A DNA stretch of 64,000 bases, taken from assembly GCA_035938175.1 (NCBI GenBank), contig DASZHD010000060.1, positions 1 through 64,000 of the forward strand, read 5' to 3'. Both the position numbers and the translations under genes were made by a program. Origin of the DNA: DASRDE01 sp035938175 (GTDB taxonomy: Bacteria; Vulcanimicrobiota; Vulcanimicrobiia; Vulcanimicrobiales; Vulcanimicrobiaceae). Shown here piece after piece: positions 40,173 through 49,118 of this stretch. Every line of letters starts with the position of its first letter. The stretch's first letter is position 1. The notes beneath the pieces are model-generated. The model searched no databases. It saw only the letters and a program-made list of their open reading frames with translations, and was not told the origin of the DNA.

Positions 40173-42725
40173 CTACCCGTGTACCCAGCCTGCTCCGACG
40201 GCTAACGCCACTGCTTCCCGGCGGCCGCTGCATTGCAGTTTGCGGCAAATGGCGCGAATGTGGGTGTCGACGGTGTGCGCGCTGCGGCCGGTACGGTTGG
40301 CGATGTCTTTCGTGCTGGCTCCGGACGCGAGAAACTGCAAGATTTCACGCTCCGACGGCGTGAGCTGCATATAGCCGCCGCCCTTGGCCTCGGGCGAAGG
40401 GAGCGCAGCAATCAGGCGAGCGGCGCCGCCGAATTGCGCGGAACGCATGCGCTCCAATGCTTGTTCCATTGCCGCTGCATCGGCTTGCCCCAAATGAACG
40501 CGGTACAACGTGCGGCCTGCATTCGCGAATGCGCGTACGCGCGGCCAGCGCGCGGCGTGAGATTCGGCTTCGCTCAGCAAGCGGTGCGCGGACGAATGGT
40601 GCGCGCGCACCAAATCGACCAAAGCGAGAAAGACTTGCGTCAGCGTGGTGCGCAACGTTTTCTTGGGAATTCGTTCCAGCAGCGATACCGCGTTATGATA
40701 CGCCTCGTTGGCTTCGCCGGATAAACCCGCAGCGATCGCGTAAAACGCCGCCTGACTGGTAACGAGCGCACGGCGTTCCACCGTCAATTGCTCGCCGATC
40801 GCCGTTGCGCAAAGCTCGTACGCGCGCCGGAATTCCCCGGTCCATGCCGTCCGCATCGCCATCGCCGGAACGAGCGCTTCGGCACGCGCAGGCGTGAACG
40901 GCGCGCGAGTTTCTTCCAGCGTGCGTTCCAGCGTTTCCAGCGCCGCCTCGTCGCCGCGTTCCGCTTGCACCTCGTATTCGGCCATCAAACCAAAAACGCG
41001 CGCCTGGCCGGATGCGCCTTTTCGAGCGGATTCTATCAGACGGTCGAGCATTTCCAAGCTGCCCAACGGATCGTCCGCTTCGTAACGCACCGCATAAAGA
41101 ATACTGTATGCGCGCGCGGCGAGTTCGTCGAGATTCCGTTCGCGGGCGATCTCGACCGCCAACGTTGCGTACCGCTCCGTTTGCTCCCAGTCCGGAACGT
41201 ATTGGTACACGTACGCCGCTTGATGATACAAGCGCGCACGATCGCGATCGTTCGCCGCCGCGGGAAGCACGTCGAGCGCGCGTTGCACGGTCTGAACGGC
41301 TTCGTCGATGCGGCCTGCACGCGCGTATGCGGTCGCGAGTGTCCCCAGGAGCGGCGCCTGTTCGCTCGGCGGTATCGAGGTGTCTGCTGCATACGGCTCG
41401 AGCAATTTCGTCGAGTCGCGATCGTGCCTGACGGTTTCGATGGCGTACCGCAACACGAGCTGCGCGCGCAGATCGCGATCGCGTGCAAGGGATATCGCTT
41501 CTTTGAAATCGCGTTCCGCCACGTCGAAATGTCCGCGCGAAGCTTCGAGCATGGCGCTCAACCCGAGCGCGGCGGGATTCGTACGCCGCATCGGTTCGGG
41601 AAGCGTTGCAAGCGCAGCGGCCAGCGCGTCGCCTTCGCCGCGCTCGAACAGATCGAAGGCCGCGCGATCGACGATGCTCACTATCGCTTCGCCCGCGCGC
41701 GCTTTCGCGTACAGGAGCAAGGCCGCGGCATCTTCGCCGCGCCGCTCCAAAATTGCAGCGGCATCGCAAATTGCGCGCGTCCACTCGCGCTCGCCGGAAC
41801 GGCGCAGCTCCGTTTCCAAGAAATCGCGGAAGAGATCGTGGTACTTGTACTGACCGGGAGCGGCCTCGGTCAAAAATGCAACGCTGCGCCGTATTTCGGA
41901 CAAGAATTCCGGAGTCGCGCCGAGCGCCTCGGCAATCCCCGTATCGAACGTCGAGAAAACGCTCGTGGCCAAGATGAACGCGCGCTGCGCGAGCGTGAGG
42001 CCGGCGAACACCTGTTCCGCCAAATACCGGTACACCATCTCGCGCGTGCCGGATGAAGCCGTGCGCAGATCTTGAACGTGCGTGCGCGTTCTCACCGCAA
42101 TCGTTAGCGCAACCGGCCATCCCTCGGTCAATTGCCGCAGCGCTTCCACTTCCGCCGGATCGACGCCGGTGTGCATTTCGTCCGCGGCTGCCAGCGCTTC
42201 ACTGGTCGTAAAACGCAGATCTTCCTCACCGATCGGCATGTCCATGCGCCCGTATGCCATCCACGTTCCGACGGGTAAACCGACGTCGGACCTCGCGGAA
42301 ACGATCCAGCGTATGCGATCCGTCGTCCGTTCGATCAAATCCGCGATCATGGCGATCGATGCGGGATCTCCCGCCGCGAAATGCAAGTCGTCGACGGCGA
42401 TCGTAAACGACGCCTGCTTCAAGTGCTCGACGAACCAATCCGAAAGCGCGCGCACCGGCTCTTCGGACGCGAGTACCCGTTGCTGCATTGCCGGGTACGC
42501 CGCCAGCGCGCTCGGCGCCACCGGCTCGAGCGCTTCGCTCAAACTTCGGACGAACGACAGCAACGTTGCATCTTCGCGCCGCACGTTGAACCGGATCGCC
42601 GCAACGCCGCTTGCGTCGAGGTAATCGCGCAGCGCAACGGTTTTGCCGAATCCGGCCGGCGCAACGATCAGCGTTACCGGAAATCGCGCCGCCCGGTCAA
42701 GGCGTTCGGTGATGCGGCTGCGCAT
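40173..42725 (-). CDS. MalT/LAL-type LuxR-family transcriptional regulator
   Basis: This 850-residue large ATP-binding regulator of the LuxR family has an N-terminal P-loop APAGFGKT (22-29) and STAND-like NTPase body (with WIVSARSDVGLPVG as a sensor region). Long helical TPR-like repeats run from about 330 to 760. A C-terminal LuxR helix-turn-helix has LTPSEREILQFLASGASTKD and TGRSAHTVDTHIRAICRKLQ. Such proteins need a ligand plus ATP to activate transcription. It starts eight bases after the stop of the PLP decarboxylase, with no ribosome-binding site, so it is translated by coupling. It probably controls its own operon (ATP-grasp ligase, decarboxylase), which suggests a dedicated pathway. 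Confidence 0.93.
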   Translation of the reverse strand: MRSRITERLDRAARFPVTLIVAPAGFGKTVALRDYLDASGVAAIRFNVRREDATLLSFVRSLSEALEPVAPSALAAYPAMQQRVLASEEPVRALSDWFVEHLKQASFTIAVDDLHFAAGDPASIAMIADLIERTTDRIRWIVSARSDVGLPVGTWMAYGRMDMPIGEEDLRFTTSEALAAADEMHTGVDPAEVEALRQLTEGWPVALTIAVRTRTHVQDLRTASSGTREMVYRYLAEQVFAGLTLAQRAFILATSVFSTFDTGIAEALGATPEFLSEIRRSVAFLTEAAPGQYKYHDLFRDFLETELRRSGEREWTRAICDAAAILERRGEDAAALLLYAKARAGEAIVSIVDRAAFDLFERGEGDALAAALATLPEPMRRTNPAALGLSAMLEASRGHFDVAERDFKEAISLARDRDLRAQLVLRYAIETVRHDRDSTKLLEPYAADTSIPPSEQAPLLGTLATAYARAGRIDEAVQTVQRALDVLPAAANDRDRARLYHQAAYVYQYVPDWEQTERYATLAVEIARERNLDELAARAYSILYAVRYEADDPLGSLEMLDRLIESARKGASGQARVFGLMAEYEVQAERGDEAALETLERTLEETRAPFTPARAEALVPAMAMRTAWTGEFRRAYELCATAIGEQLTVERRALVTSQAAFYAIAAGLSGEANEAYHNAVSLLERIPKKTLRTTLTQVFLALVDLVRAHHSSAHRLLSEAESHAARWPRVRAFANAGRTLYRVHLGQADAAAMEQALERMRSAQFGGAARLIAALPSPEAKGGGYMQLTPSEREILQFLASGASTKDIANRTGRSAHTVDTHIRAICRKLQCSGRREAVALAVGAGWVHG

Positions 42726-42733
42726 GGCTGACG

Positions 42734-44176
42734 CTACGTCAGCGCCGCTCGTGCCTTGCGCACGACGCGACGCAGTTCGTCGAGCAGTATGGCCAAATCT
42801 TCGTCGGTCGTGCGGTGGTTGGTGATGCAGACGCGCATTGCGCGCCGTCCGAAGATCGTGGTCGAAGAAATCACGGCGACGCCGCTTTCCTGCAGCCGGA
42901 TTACGGCCTCATCGGTAAGCGCGTCGAGCGCTTGCGCCGATAGGCCCGATGCGCGTGGACGGAAGCACACGATCTGCAGCGTGACCGGCGCCAGCACTTC
43001 GAAGCCGGGGTCGTTGCGTAACAGGGCTTCCAGTGCCAGCGCTTGGGCGCAATTGCGCTCGATTGCGTTTGCCAATCCCCGCGCGCCGAACTCTTTGATC
43101 GTAAACCACACCTTGAGTGCCCGAAATCCGCGCGAGAGATCGGGGCCGTAATCCGTGAACCAGGGTTCGCCCGCCGCGAGTCCGCGCGTCATTCGCGTGA
43201 TATACGGGCCCTCGCTGGCAAACGTTGAGCGGTGCACCGCGCCGTCGCGCACCAGCACGCATCCCGCATCGTACGGAGCGTGCAGCCATTTGTGGAAGTC
43301 GAACGCGAGCGAGTCCGCGCGTTCGATGCCCTGCAATGCGGGGCGCAGCCGTTCCGACAAGTACGCGGTCGCGCCGAACGCCCCGTCTACGTGAAACCAC
43401 AGGCCGTGCCGGTGCGCGATTTCCCCAAGCGATTCCAGCGGATCGATCGCGCCAACGTCGACCGTTCCCGCATTTCCGACGATGACGAACGGTGTAAAGC
43501 CGCTCGCCTTATCTTTTTCGATGGCGTGTTGCAGCTCGTCCAGACGAATGCGGTGACCGGAGTCGACCGCGATAACGCGCAGGTTCGCCGAACCGATGCC
43601 GGCCATTTCGAAGGCCTTGCGCACGCACGCATGCGTCGCGCTCGACGCGTATCCGCATAATGTCGCGCCTCGAGCTTGCAGGCCCTCCGAACGCACGGCG
43701 CGCCCGAGTGCTTTCGTTCGTGCAACGAGCAATGCAACGAGATTGGCAGCCGACGTGCCCGTGACGAGCAATCCGCTCGCTTCGGCGGGCCATCCGAACA
43801 GATCGCGAAACCACGCGAGCACTTGACGTTCTACGTACACCGCTCCGTGATCGCGGCCGCCGTTGTTCGAGTTCATCGTCGCGGCGAGCAGATCGGCAAG
43901 CGCCCCGGTCGGCGTTCCGGTGCCGTGCACCCATCCCCAAAAGCGCGGATGAATGTTTCCCGTGACGTACGGCAGTATCGTTTGCGCGAATTCGCGATAG
44001 ACGTCTTCGAGAGGCGTCGCGTCCAACGGCATGGGACGTGCCAAATCTTCTTTGACTTCGGCGGGAACGGGTTGCCATACCGGCCGCTCGCGCACGTCGC
44101 GAAGAAAGTCTATCGCATCGTCCAGCGCGCGGTGCGCGGTACGCCGAAACTGTTCCCAGTCAGCGGGATCCAACAC
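42734..44176 (-). CDS. PLP-dependent group II (aromatic-type) amino acid decarboxylase
   Basis: This 480-residue fold-type I decarboxylase belongs to the family of aromatic amino acid, glutamate and diaminobutyrate decarboxylases. The PLP lysine is K296 in SLAFDFHKWLHAPYDAG. The stacking His (SATHACVRKAFEMAG, about H182) and the Asp in WFHVDGAFGA (about D264) are present. NIHPRFWGWVHGTGTPTG near 74-91 is the substrate-side loop. The GTG at 44176 overlaps the end of the ATP-grasp gene by 17 bases. The amine formed is unknown, and an aromatic amine such as tyramine or tryptamine is a guess from family trends. Its operon partners suggest that the amine is joined to something by the ATP-grasp enzyme. 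Confidence 0.92.
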   Translation of the reverse strand: MLDPADWEQFRRTAHRALDDAIDFLRDVRERPVWQPVPAEVKEDLARPMPLDATPLEDVYREFAQTILPYVTGNIHPRFWGWVHGTGTPTGALADLLAATMNSNNGGRDHGAVYVERQVLAWFRDLFGWPAEASGLLVTGTSAANLVALLVARTKALGRAVRSEGLQARGATLCGYASSATHACVRKAFEMAGIGSANLRVIAVDSGHRIRLDELQHAIEKDKASGFTPFVIVGNAGTVDVGAIDPLESLGEIAHRHGLWFHVDGAFGATAYLSERLRPALQGIERADSLAFDFHKWLHAPYDAGCVLVRDGAVHRSTFASEGPYITRMTRGLAAGEPWFTDYGPDLSRGFRALKVWFTIKEFGARGLANAIERNCAQALALEALLRNDPGFEVLAPVTLQIVCFRPRASGLSAQALDALTDEAVIRLQESGVAVISSTTIFGRRAMRVCITNHRTTDEDLAILLDELRRVVRKARAALT

Positions 44177-45434
44177 GGTCGATCAAACGTTCGAAAGCGG
44201 CAAAGACGCGCTGCGCGGCCGGGATCTTGTAACCGAAAAGCTGCGGATCGTCGCCGGCGTGCACGATCATCGCGGGATCCGCTTCGAATAGTACGAGCCG
44301 GCCTTTGCGATCGATCGAGCAATCTATTCCGAAGTACTCTAATCCAAGTCTGGATGCCATCTCGCCGATAGCGCGTACGAGCGCGGGATCGAACACCGAA
44401 GGGAAATCATCCAGAAAACGGCGCTCTTCGTCGCGCATCCACGCGTGTTCTTGCATCGGCGCGTTGTAGTAATGGATCATCCAGCGCGGCGATATCGCCA
44501 GATGGTAGGCGTACGGCACGCCGTCGACCACGATGATGCGGTATTTACGGAAGAAGCCGTCGCCTTTCGAGAAGTCCACGAAGGGCATGATGTAGTACTG
44601 CGCGCCGGAGGAGCGGCTCAAGTAGCCGGCAAGGTCGCGTGCGTCGTTCACGCGTTCCAGTCCGTGGCCGGCGTGCGATCCGACCGGGCGTATTACCAGC
44701 GGATACTCGATGCCGGTCTCTCCGCGTTCCAGCTCCGCTTTGCCGCGGCGAAGCGTTTGCGGAACCACGACGTTCGGAAGATCGTGCAATGCCTGCCACA
44801 CACGCGTCCGGCTCGTGCCTAAAACGCGTTCCGGGCGGTTTATGACCGGCAGTTGCAAGTGCGCGACGACGTCTTCCGCTACGCGCAGGCGTTCTTCGTT
44901 TTCATCCGATTCCGCAATGGCCGTAAACACTACGCCGGCGGCCGGCAATACCGCAGCCGCCGCCTGCGCCTGCGACAAAATGTAGAACTTGTGCACGGTC
45001 GTCGTTTCGCGATCGATCAAAAAATCGATCGGCACATTTGCCTGCCAGTCTCCGGGAGCCATCAGCGCAAGAACGCTGCGAGCTTCGCGCGGCGCGATCT
45101 GCGAAAAAACTGTTTGCTGCGCCAGCACGCGCGCTTGATGCGTCACGGCCTTCGCGGGATTTCCACGGATTTGCTCCAGCTCGTACATCGCCGAATGTGC
45201 GAGCAGATCGTCCGGCTGGATCTCCAAAACGCGTTCGTATTCCGCTCGTGCGTCGTCGAAACGGCCGAGTTGCATCAACGCAGCGCCGAGATTCGTGTGA
45301 AGCTCCGCAACGCCGCCTTGCGACGCGATGCCTTCACGGAATGCATCGACCGCCTCCTCAACGCGTCCTTGCCGGTGCAGCGAAACGCCGCGCCGGTTCG
45401 CGTCGGCGGCAGCGGCGCGAGCGTTCGATGGCAT
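44160..45434 (-). CDS. TPR and ATP-grasp (RimK-like) ligase
   Basis: This 424-residue protein has an N-terminal tetratricopeptide section (about 1-100: NRRGVSLHRQGRVEEAVDAF, HTNLGAALMQLGRFDDARAE, ALMQLGRF). The catalytic part runs from about 140. It has the ATP-grasp signs YPLVIRPVGSHAGHGL (phosphate loop, near 265), GAQYYIMPFVDFSKGDGFFR and the metal-binding end LEYFGIDCSIDRKGRLVLFE. These enzymes activate a carboxylate with ATP and join it to an amine. The start MPSNARAAA at 45434 is chosen; upstream codons fall in the divergent GGDEF gene region. It is the first gene of the operon with the decarboxylase and LAL regulator. The proposed role is ligation of an amine or amino acid; the substrates are unknown. 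Confidence 0.82.
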   Translation of the reverse strand: MPSNARAAAADANRRGVSLHRQGRVEEAVDAFREGIASQGGVAELHTNLGAALMQLGRFDDARAEYERVLEIQPDDLLAHSAMYELEQIRGNPAKAVTHQARVLAQQTVFSQIAPREARSVLALMAPGDWQANVPIDFLIDRETTTVHKFYILSQAQAAAAVLPAAGVVFTAIAESDENEERLRVAEDVVAHLQLPVINRPERVLGTSRTRVWQALHDLPNVVVPQTLRRGKAELERGETGIEYPLVIRPVGSHAGHGLERVNDARDLAGYLSRSSGAQYYIMPFVDFSKGDGFFRKYRIIVVDGVPYAYHLAISPRWMIHYYNAPMQEHAWMRDEERRFLDDFPSVFDPALVRAIGEMASRLGLEYFGIDCSIDRKGRLVLFEADPAMIVHAGDDPQLFGYKIPAAQRVFAAFERLIDRVGSR

Positions 45435-45464
45435 GTCGCGGGCCGGAATGGGCACTCTCCTCCA

Positions 45465-46571
45465 GTGTATGCAGCCGGTCTGGCTCTCCTGGCGGTTCTC
45501 TGTTTTTTTGCCGGTGCCTACGCCGCGGCCAAGAGCCGCGAGGCCCGCGCGGCCGAGTTGCGGCTTGCGTCCGTCGTGCGCAGAGAATCGGACGTTTTGG
45601 AAGCGGTCCGCGTACTGACTGCTGCCTCGCGCGACTCGACCGCTGCAGTATTGACGGCATTGGATCGCACGCTTCGCGTGCTCGATCCGTCGCTCGACGC
45701 CGTTTTGATTTTTACGCCCGAGCAGGAGCAACTCGTTTGCGTGTATGCGGCGGGACCGCGCGCCGAAGGCTTCGCGGGAATGCGCGAGCGGCGCGATGCG
45801 CCGCATTCGTTACCGGCGCGCGCGGCGCTTTGCGGCCATCGCGTGACTCCGGGCGGCGATCTGCGAACGCTGATGCCGGCCGACCGCGCTGCAATCGCGG
45901 TGCCGATGGCCACCGGCGATCGTTTGGCCGCAGTGGTGTACGCTTCGTCGAGTTCACGCGAGCAGCTGAGCGATGCCGACGTCTTGGTACGCAGCGTGAT
46001 TCAAGCGGCAGCGCCGTACGCGCTCGCTGCAGAACGCGAAGCCGATCGTGCAAGCGCGACCTATGACGTGCTCACCGGATTGTATACGCCGCGCGCGTTC
46101 CGTCAAAGGCTTCAGGAAGAACTTGCAAACGCTGCGGTGCTGCGCGAGCGGCCGATGTCGCTGTGGTTCATCGATACCGATCGTTTCAAGCGTATCAACG
46201 ACACGTTCGGACACGGCGCCGGCGACGTGGTGCTGGCGCACATGGCATCGCTGCTTCGCGGCCACACGCTGGCTGGTATCGACATCCCGGCGCGCAACGG
46301 TGGCGACGAGTTTTGCGCGATCGTACGCGAGAGCGGCAAGGTTGCTTCGATCGAGCGCGCACAGCGATTCTGCAACGCCGTGCGCTCGTTCGATTTCGGA
46401 TACGGTTTACCGGTTACGGCGAGCATCGGTGTTGCGGCGTTTCCGTACGATGCCGCGAGCGCGAGCGAACTGCTGGAGGCTGCGGACGCGGCAATGTACC
46501 ACAGTAAGCGGACCGGGCGCGACCGCGTATCCTTTTTGACCGGACCCGGAGAATTCGCGGTTTTCGGCTGA
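45465..46571 (+). CDS. Membrane-linked GAF-like/GGDEF diguanylate cyclase
   Basis: This 368-residue protein has one N-terminal transmembrane helix (VYAAGLALLAVLCFFAGAYA). A GAF-like sensor stretch follows (about 35-190: AVLTALDRTLRVLDPSLDAV, MATGDRLAAVVYASSSS). A GGDEF domain then makes cyclic di-GMP from two GTP. The active motif is intact, in RNGGDEFCAIV, with the usual FIDTDRFKRINDTFGHGAGD before it. The inhibitory RxxD site five residues upstream is absent (AGID there), so product feedback may be weak. The GTG start at 45465 fits the helix, though no ribosome-binding site is visible. It is divergent from the ATP-grasp operon, with only 30 bases between starts. Confidence 0.9.
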   Translation: MYAAGLALLAVLCFFAGAYAAAKSREARAAELRLASVVRRESDVLEAVRVLTAASRDSTAAVLTALDRTLRVLDPSLDAVLIFTPEQEQLVCVYAAGPRAEGFAGMRERRDAPHSLPARAALCGHRVTPGGDLRTLMPADRAAIAVPMATGDRLAAVVYASSSSREQLSDADVLVRSVIQAAAPYALAAEREADRASATYDVLTGLYTPRAFRQRLQEELANAAVLRERPMSLWFIDTDRFKRINDTFGHGAGDVVLAHMASLLRGHTLAGIDIPARNGGDEFCAIVRESGKVASIERAQRFCNAVRSFDFGYGLPVTASIGVAAFPYDAASASELLEAADAAMYHSKRTGRDRVSFLTGPGEFAVFG

Positions 46572-46611
46572 GCCGCCAGGCGCGGCCCGCGCTGCTGTTA
46601 AACGAAACCGC

Positions 46612-47832
46612 GTGGTCGATCTGATCGCGGCAGTGCTGGGACGTCCGAACGCGCTCGATGCCGAAGTAAATGCCCTCACTGCGCACGCGTTATTGACTGC
46701 GCCGCCTACGGCATTAATCGACCCGGCGCGGGCCGCTGCCGCCGCGCGGCTGCAAGACTTTCGCAATCCGATGTGGATCGCCACGCTTGCCGTGCAGATC
46801 GTCGCGCTTGCATGGTTTTGGAGCACGGGGCGCTCGGCACATCTGCGCGATTTGCTGCGCGCGCGGATGCGTTCGGAGTTCTGGGTGCGGTTCTGCTTCG
46901 GCGCGGCGCTGGCGCTGATCGACCGCGCTGCCTCGTTCATCCCCCAAGCCATTCAATACCGGTTCATGAAATTGATGGACCTCAACGAGCTGCTGTTTCG
47001 TACGTGGCTCGGGCACTGGATTGCGGGAACGATCGTCATCATGATCGTCGTCGGCTTGACGGCGGCGATAGTGCTGGGTTTGGCCGACCGCACGCATCAA
47101 TGGTACGTCTACACGATTGCGGGCGTTCTGGCGTTCACACTGCTCGTCGCATACGTTACTCCGGTACTCATCACGCCGCTTACCGGTTCATTGGTTCCGT
47201 TTCATCCGTCCGCCGCATCGCAGCGGCCGATCGCGCAGATCGAGCAGCGTACGCAGTCGGCGATTCCCATCGTCGTCGAGCAAGTCTCGAACCGGACGCG
47301 TTCGGGAAGGGCGTACGTGCTCGGGTGGGGCGGGACGCAGCGTATGGTCATTAGCGATACGCTGGTCGCGGGATCCACGCCCGCGGAAATGCAGTTTTTC
47401 GTTGCGCGTTCGCTCGTGTGGATGCGCGCGAACCTCGGCCTGCAAACGGCGTTGGTTCAGGCGGCGTTTATCGTCGTGGGCGCGGCGCTTTCGGTGCTGA
47501 TTGCGGATCGCATCGGCTTCCGCCGCGACGACGATCCGGTTTCACGCCTCGCGCTGCTGGGCGCGGTCATCGGGTGCGTGTATGCGGTCGCGCTGCCGTT
47601 CTACAACGGGTACGCGCGCCGCGCCGATATCGTCGTGGAGTCCGCGGCCGTAGGCGTCACGGCGGATCCCGTTGCGGCGATCCGTTCGGAAGTTCGCGCC
47701 GCCGATCAGGATCTGGACGAGATCTGTCCCAAACGCGTGACGTACTGGTACCTCAGCGAGCGCGCGCCGGTCGATCAACGCATCGCGAATCTGCAAAATC
47801 GTCCGGACGAGTGCGCTACGAGGCGCCGGTAA
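46612..47832 (+). CDS. Ste24/M48-like membrane protein lacking the zinc motif
   Basis: This 406-residue integral membrane protein has the layout of CAAX prenyl protease 1 (Ste24, M48). Paired helices at about 55-75 (MWIATLAVQIVALAWFW) and 95-115 precede the LADRTHQWYVYTIAGVLAF region, and a final domain has VTYWYLSERAPVDQRIANLQ, like the usual HPP-x-x-x-RI end. Where HExxH should follow TPAEMQFF, the sequence reads VARSLVWMRANLG, so both His and Glu are lost. It is therefore very likely not a metalloprotease, perhaps a binding or regulatory relative. A GTG at 46612 is used; the start is not strongly supported. It overlaps the kinase-like gene tail to tail by 17 bases. Confidence 0.72.
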   Translation: MVDLIAAVLGRPNALDAEVNALTAHALLTAPPTALIDPARAAAAARLQDFRNPMWIATLAVQIVALAWFWSTGRSAHLRDLLRARMRSEFWVRFCFGAALALIDRAASFIPQAIQYRFMKLMDLNELLFRTWLGHWIAGTIVIMIVVGLTAAIVLGLADRTHQWYVYTIAGVLAFTLLVAYVTPVLITPLTGSLVPFHPSAASQRPIAQIEQRTQSAIPIVVEQVSNRTRSGRAYVLGWGGTQRMVISDTLVAGSTPAEMQFFVARSLVWMRANLGLQTALVQAAFIVVGAALSVLIADRIGFRRDDDPVSRLALLGAVIGCVYAVALPFYNGYARRADIVVESAAVGVTADPVAAIRSEVRAADQDLDEICPKRVTYWYLSERAPVDQRIANLQNRPDECATRRR

Positions 47833-48493
47833 AGACGCTTCCGGTTACGCGCGTACCGAGATGGTGCGCCGTGAGCAGTTCCAGAACCGTGGCATGCGCG
47901 ATCCGTCCGTCGACGATTTGCGCGCTCGCGACGCCGGCGCGTACGCCCAATGCCGCGGCACGGATAGCCGCGCGCAGATCCGGCGGCATGCGCGGGTCTT
48001 CGGCAATCGTCAATGCTTCCGCCGGCGTCAGATCCGTAATCAGCGCCGCCGTCTGCGGATCGGTAACTCCGCCCAATGCGTTGAAGAAGATCGCGCGAAC
48101 TGCGTCGGTCGCGGATGCGATGGCCCGCGCGACTTCGTCGGCATCGACCGCCTGATCGCGCTCGCCGAACACCGAGAACGCGAGCGGTTCGATCACGGGT
48201 ATGTAGCCGGCGGTCGTCAGCGTCTGCAGAATTCCGGTTTGCACGTTTCCGATTCCACCTGGGCCGCCGGGAAGCATCGCCGCGTCGGAGCCGGATAGCC
48301 CGACCGCCATATTTCCGCTGCGATTGATCGTCCGCACGAGCGCGCGGCCGGCCTTGCGCGAGGGCGCGATCACGATTGGGTGCACGTCCCGGCGATTGAG
48401 GAAGGTCAAGTCGTCAACAAACGTCGTCTGCCGGGCGAAGGCCGTTGCCTCGTCCACGCGCACCACGAATGCCTTGCCGGCGAATCCCTCCAT
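47816..48493 (-). CDS. Acetylglutamate-kinase-like protein with degenerate active site
   Basis: This 225-residue amino-acid-kinase-fold protein resembles ArgB/LysZ. Kept features are the MAVGLSGSDAAMLPG loop, YIPVIEPLAFS, AVDADEVARAIASATDAVRA (the Asn/Asp-x-D-x-x-A region), LITDLTPAEALTI, and the terminal AQIVDGRIAHATVLELLTAH with HLGTRVTG. Lost features are the N-terminal K-x-GG-x strand motif (here VVRVDEATAF) and the GGGPEI substrate loop (here IAPSRKAGRALV). Catalysis as a normal NAG kinase is doubtful; a regulator or altered substrate is possible. It is not next to other arg genes here. It begins 92 bases before the divergent ECF sigma gene. Confidence 0.72.
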   Translation of the reverse strand: MEGFAGKAFVVRVDEATAFARQTTFVDDLTFLNRRDVHPIVIAPSRKAGRALVRTINRSGNMAVGLSGSDAAMLPGGPGGIGNVQTGILQTLTTAGYIPVIEPLAFSVFGERDQAVDADEVARAIASATDAVRAIFFNALGGVTDPQTAALITDLTPAEALTIAEDPRMPPDLRAAIRAAALGVRAGVASAQIVDGRIAHATVLELLTAHHLGTRVTGSVFTGAS

Positions 48494-48584
48494 CGGGCGA
48501 CCTCCGTTGATGATTTATCGACCAATTTCGCCTAAAGATAACGAATCATTGTTACAAAACGGCGCTTTACGGTGCTATAAGGGC

Positions 48585-49118
48585 ATGGTGGCTGCCACGA
48601 CGCTCTTCGGACTACCGGATGAGGCTTTCGAGCGCCTCTTCGTCGACGAATACCCCCGCGTCGTCTCGATCGCGTTCCGTATCACGCGCGACCGCGGCGA
48701 AGCAGAGGACGTCGCGCAAGACGTTTTCGTACGCGCCTATCGCTCCGGCCGGACGCCGGTCCGCGGATGGTTGTACACTTCGGCGGTGCGGGCCGCGCTG
48801 AACGCGATACGGTCGCGCAGGCGGCGATCTGCGCGCGAGACACGGCAGCTCGTTTTAGAAACCTCTCTTGGACGAAGCGCCGAACGAGAGCGCGATCCCC
48901 AGCGGATCGTCGAACGCCACGCGGATACGCAAGCCGTGCGCGCCGCCCTTCTGCGCATCGCCCGGCGCGATGCGGAGCTGCTTGCGCTTCGTTACGCCGG
49001 CCTTTCCTACCGCGAACTTTCCACGGTCTTAGGCGTGGATGCAACGCAGATCGGCACGCGGCTGGCCCGCGCCGAGCGTGCGCTGAAAAAGGAGATTCAA
49101 CGTGAAACACTTCGATGA
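48585..49118 (+). CDS. ECF sigma factor
   Basis: This 177-residue extracytoplasmic-function sigma factor has region 2 at about 14-75 (AFERLFVDEYPRVVSIAFRI and AEDVAQDVFVRAYRSG). The linker is Arg-rich. Region 4 spans about 115-170, with AELLALRYAGLSYRELSTVL and GVDATQIGTRLARAERAL. ATG 48585 is used. TTACAA (48552-48557) and TATAAG (48576-48581) with 18 bases between form a promoter so close that the mRNA would start near 48587, meaning translation may be leaderless from the GTG at 48588. It overlaps the anti-sigma gene by 17 bases and opens a four-gene operon with an ABC exporter. Confidence 0.92.
   Translation: MVAATTLFGLPDEAFERLFVDEYPRVVSIAFRITRDRGEAEDVAQDVFVRAYRSGRTPVRGWLYTSAVRAALNAIRSRRRRSARETRQLVLETSLGRSAERERDPQRIVERHADTQAVRAALLRIARRDAELLALRYAGLSYRELSTVLGVDATQIGTRLARAERALKKEIQRETLR

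Noticed and set aside
44853..45464. Longer GGDEF protein reading from 44853
   Set aside because: That part lies antisense to the TPR/ATP-grasp gene and is Arg-rich shadow. The transmembrane helix begins at the GTG 45465.
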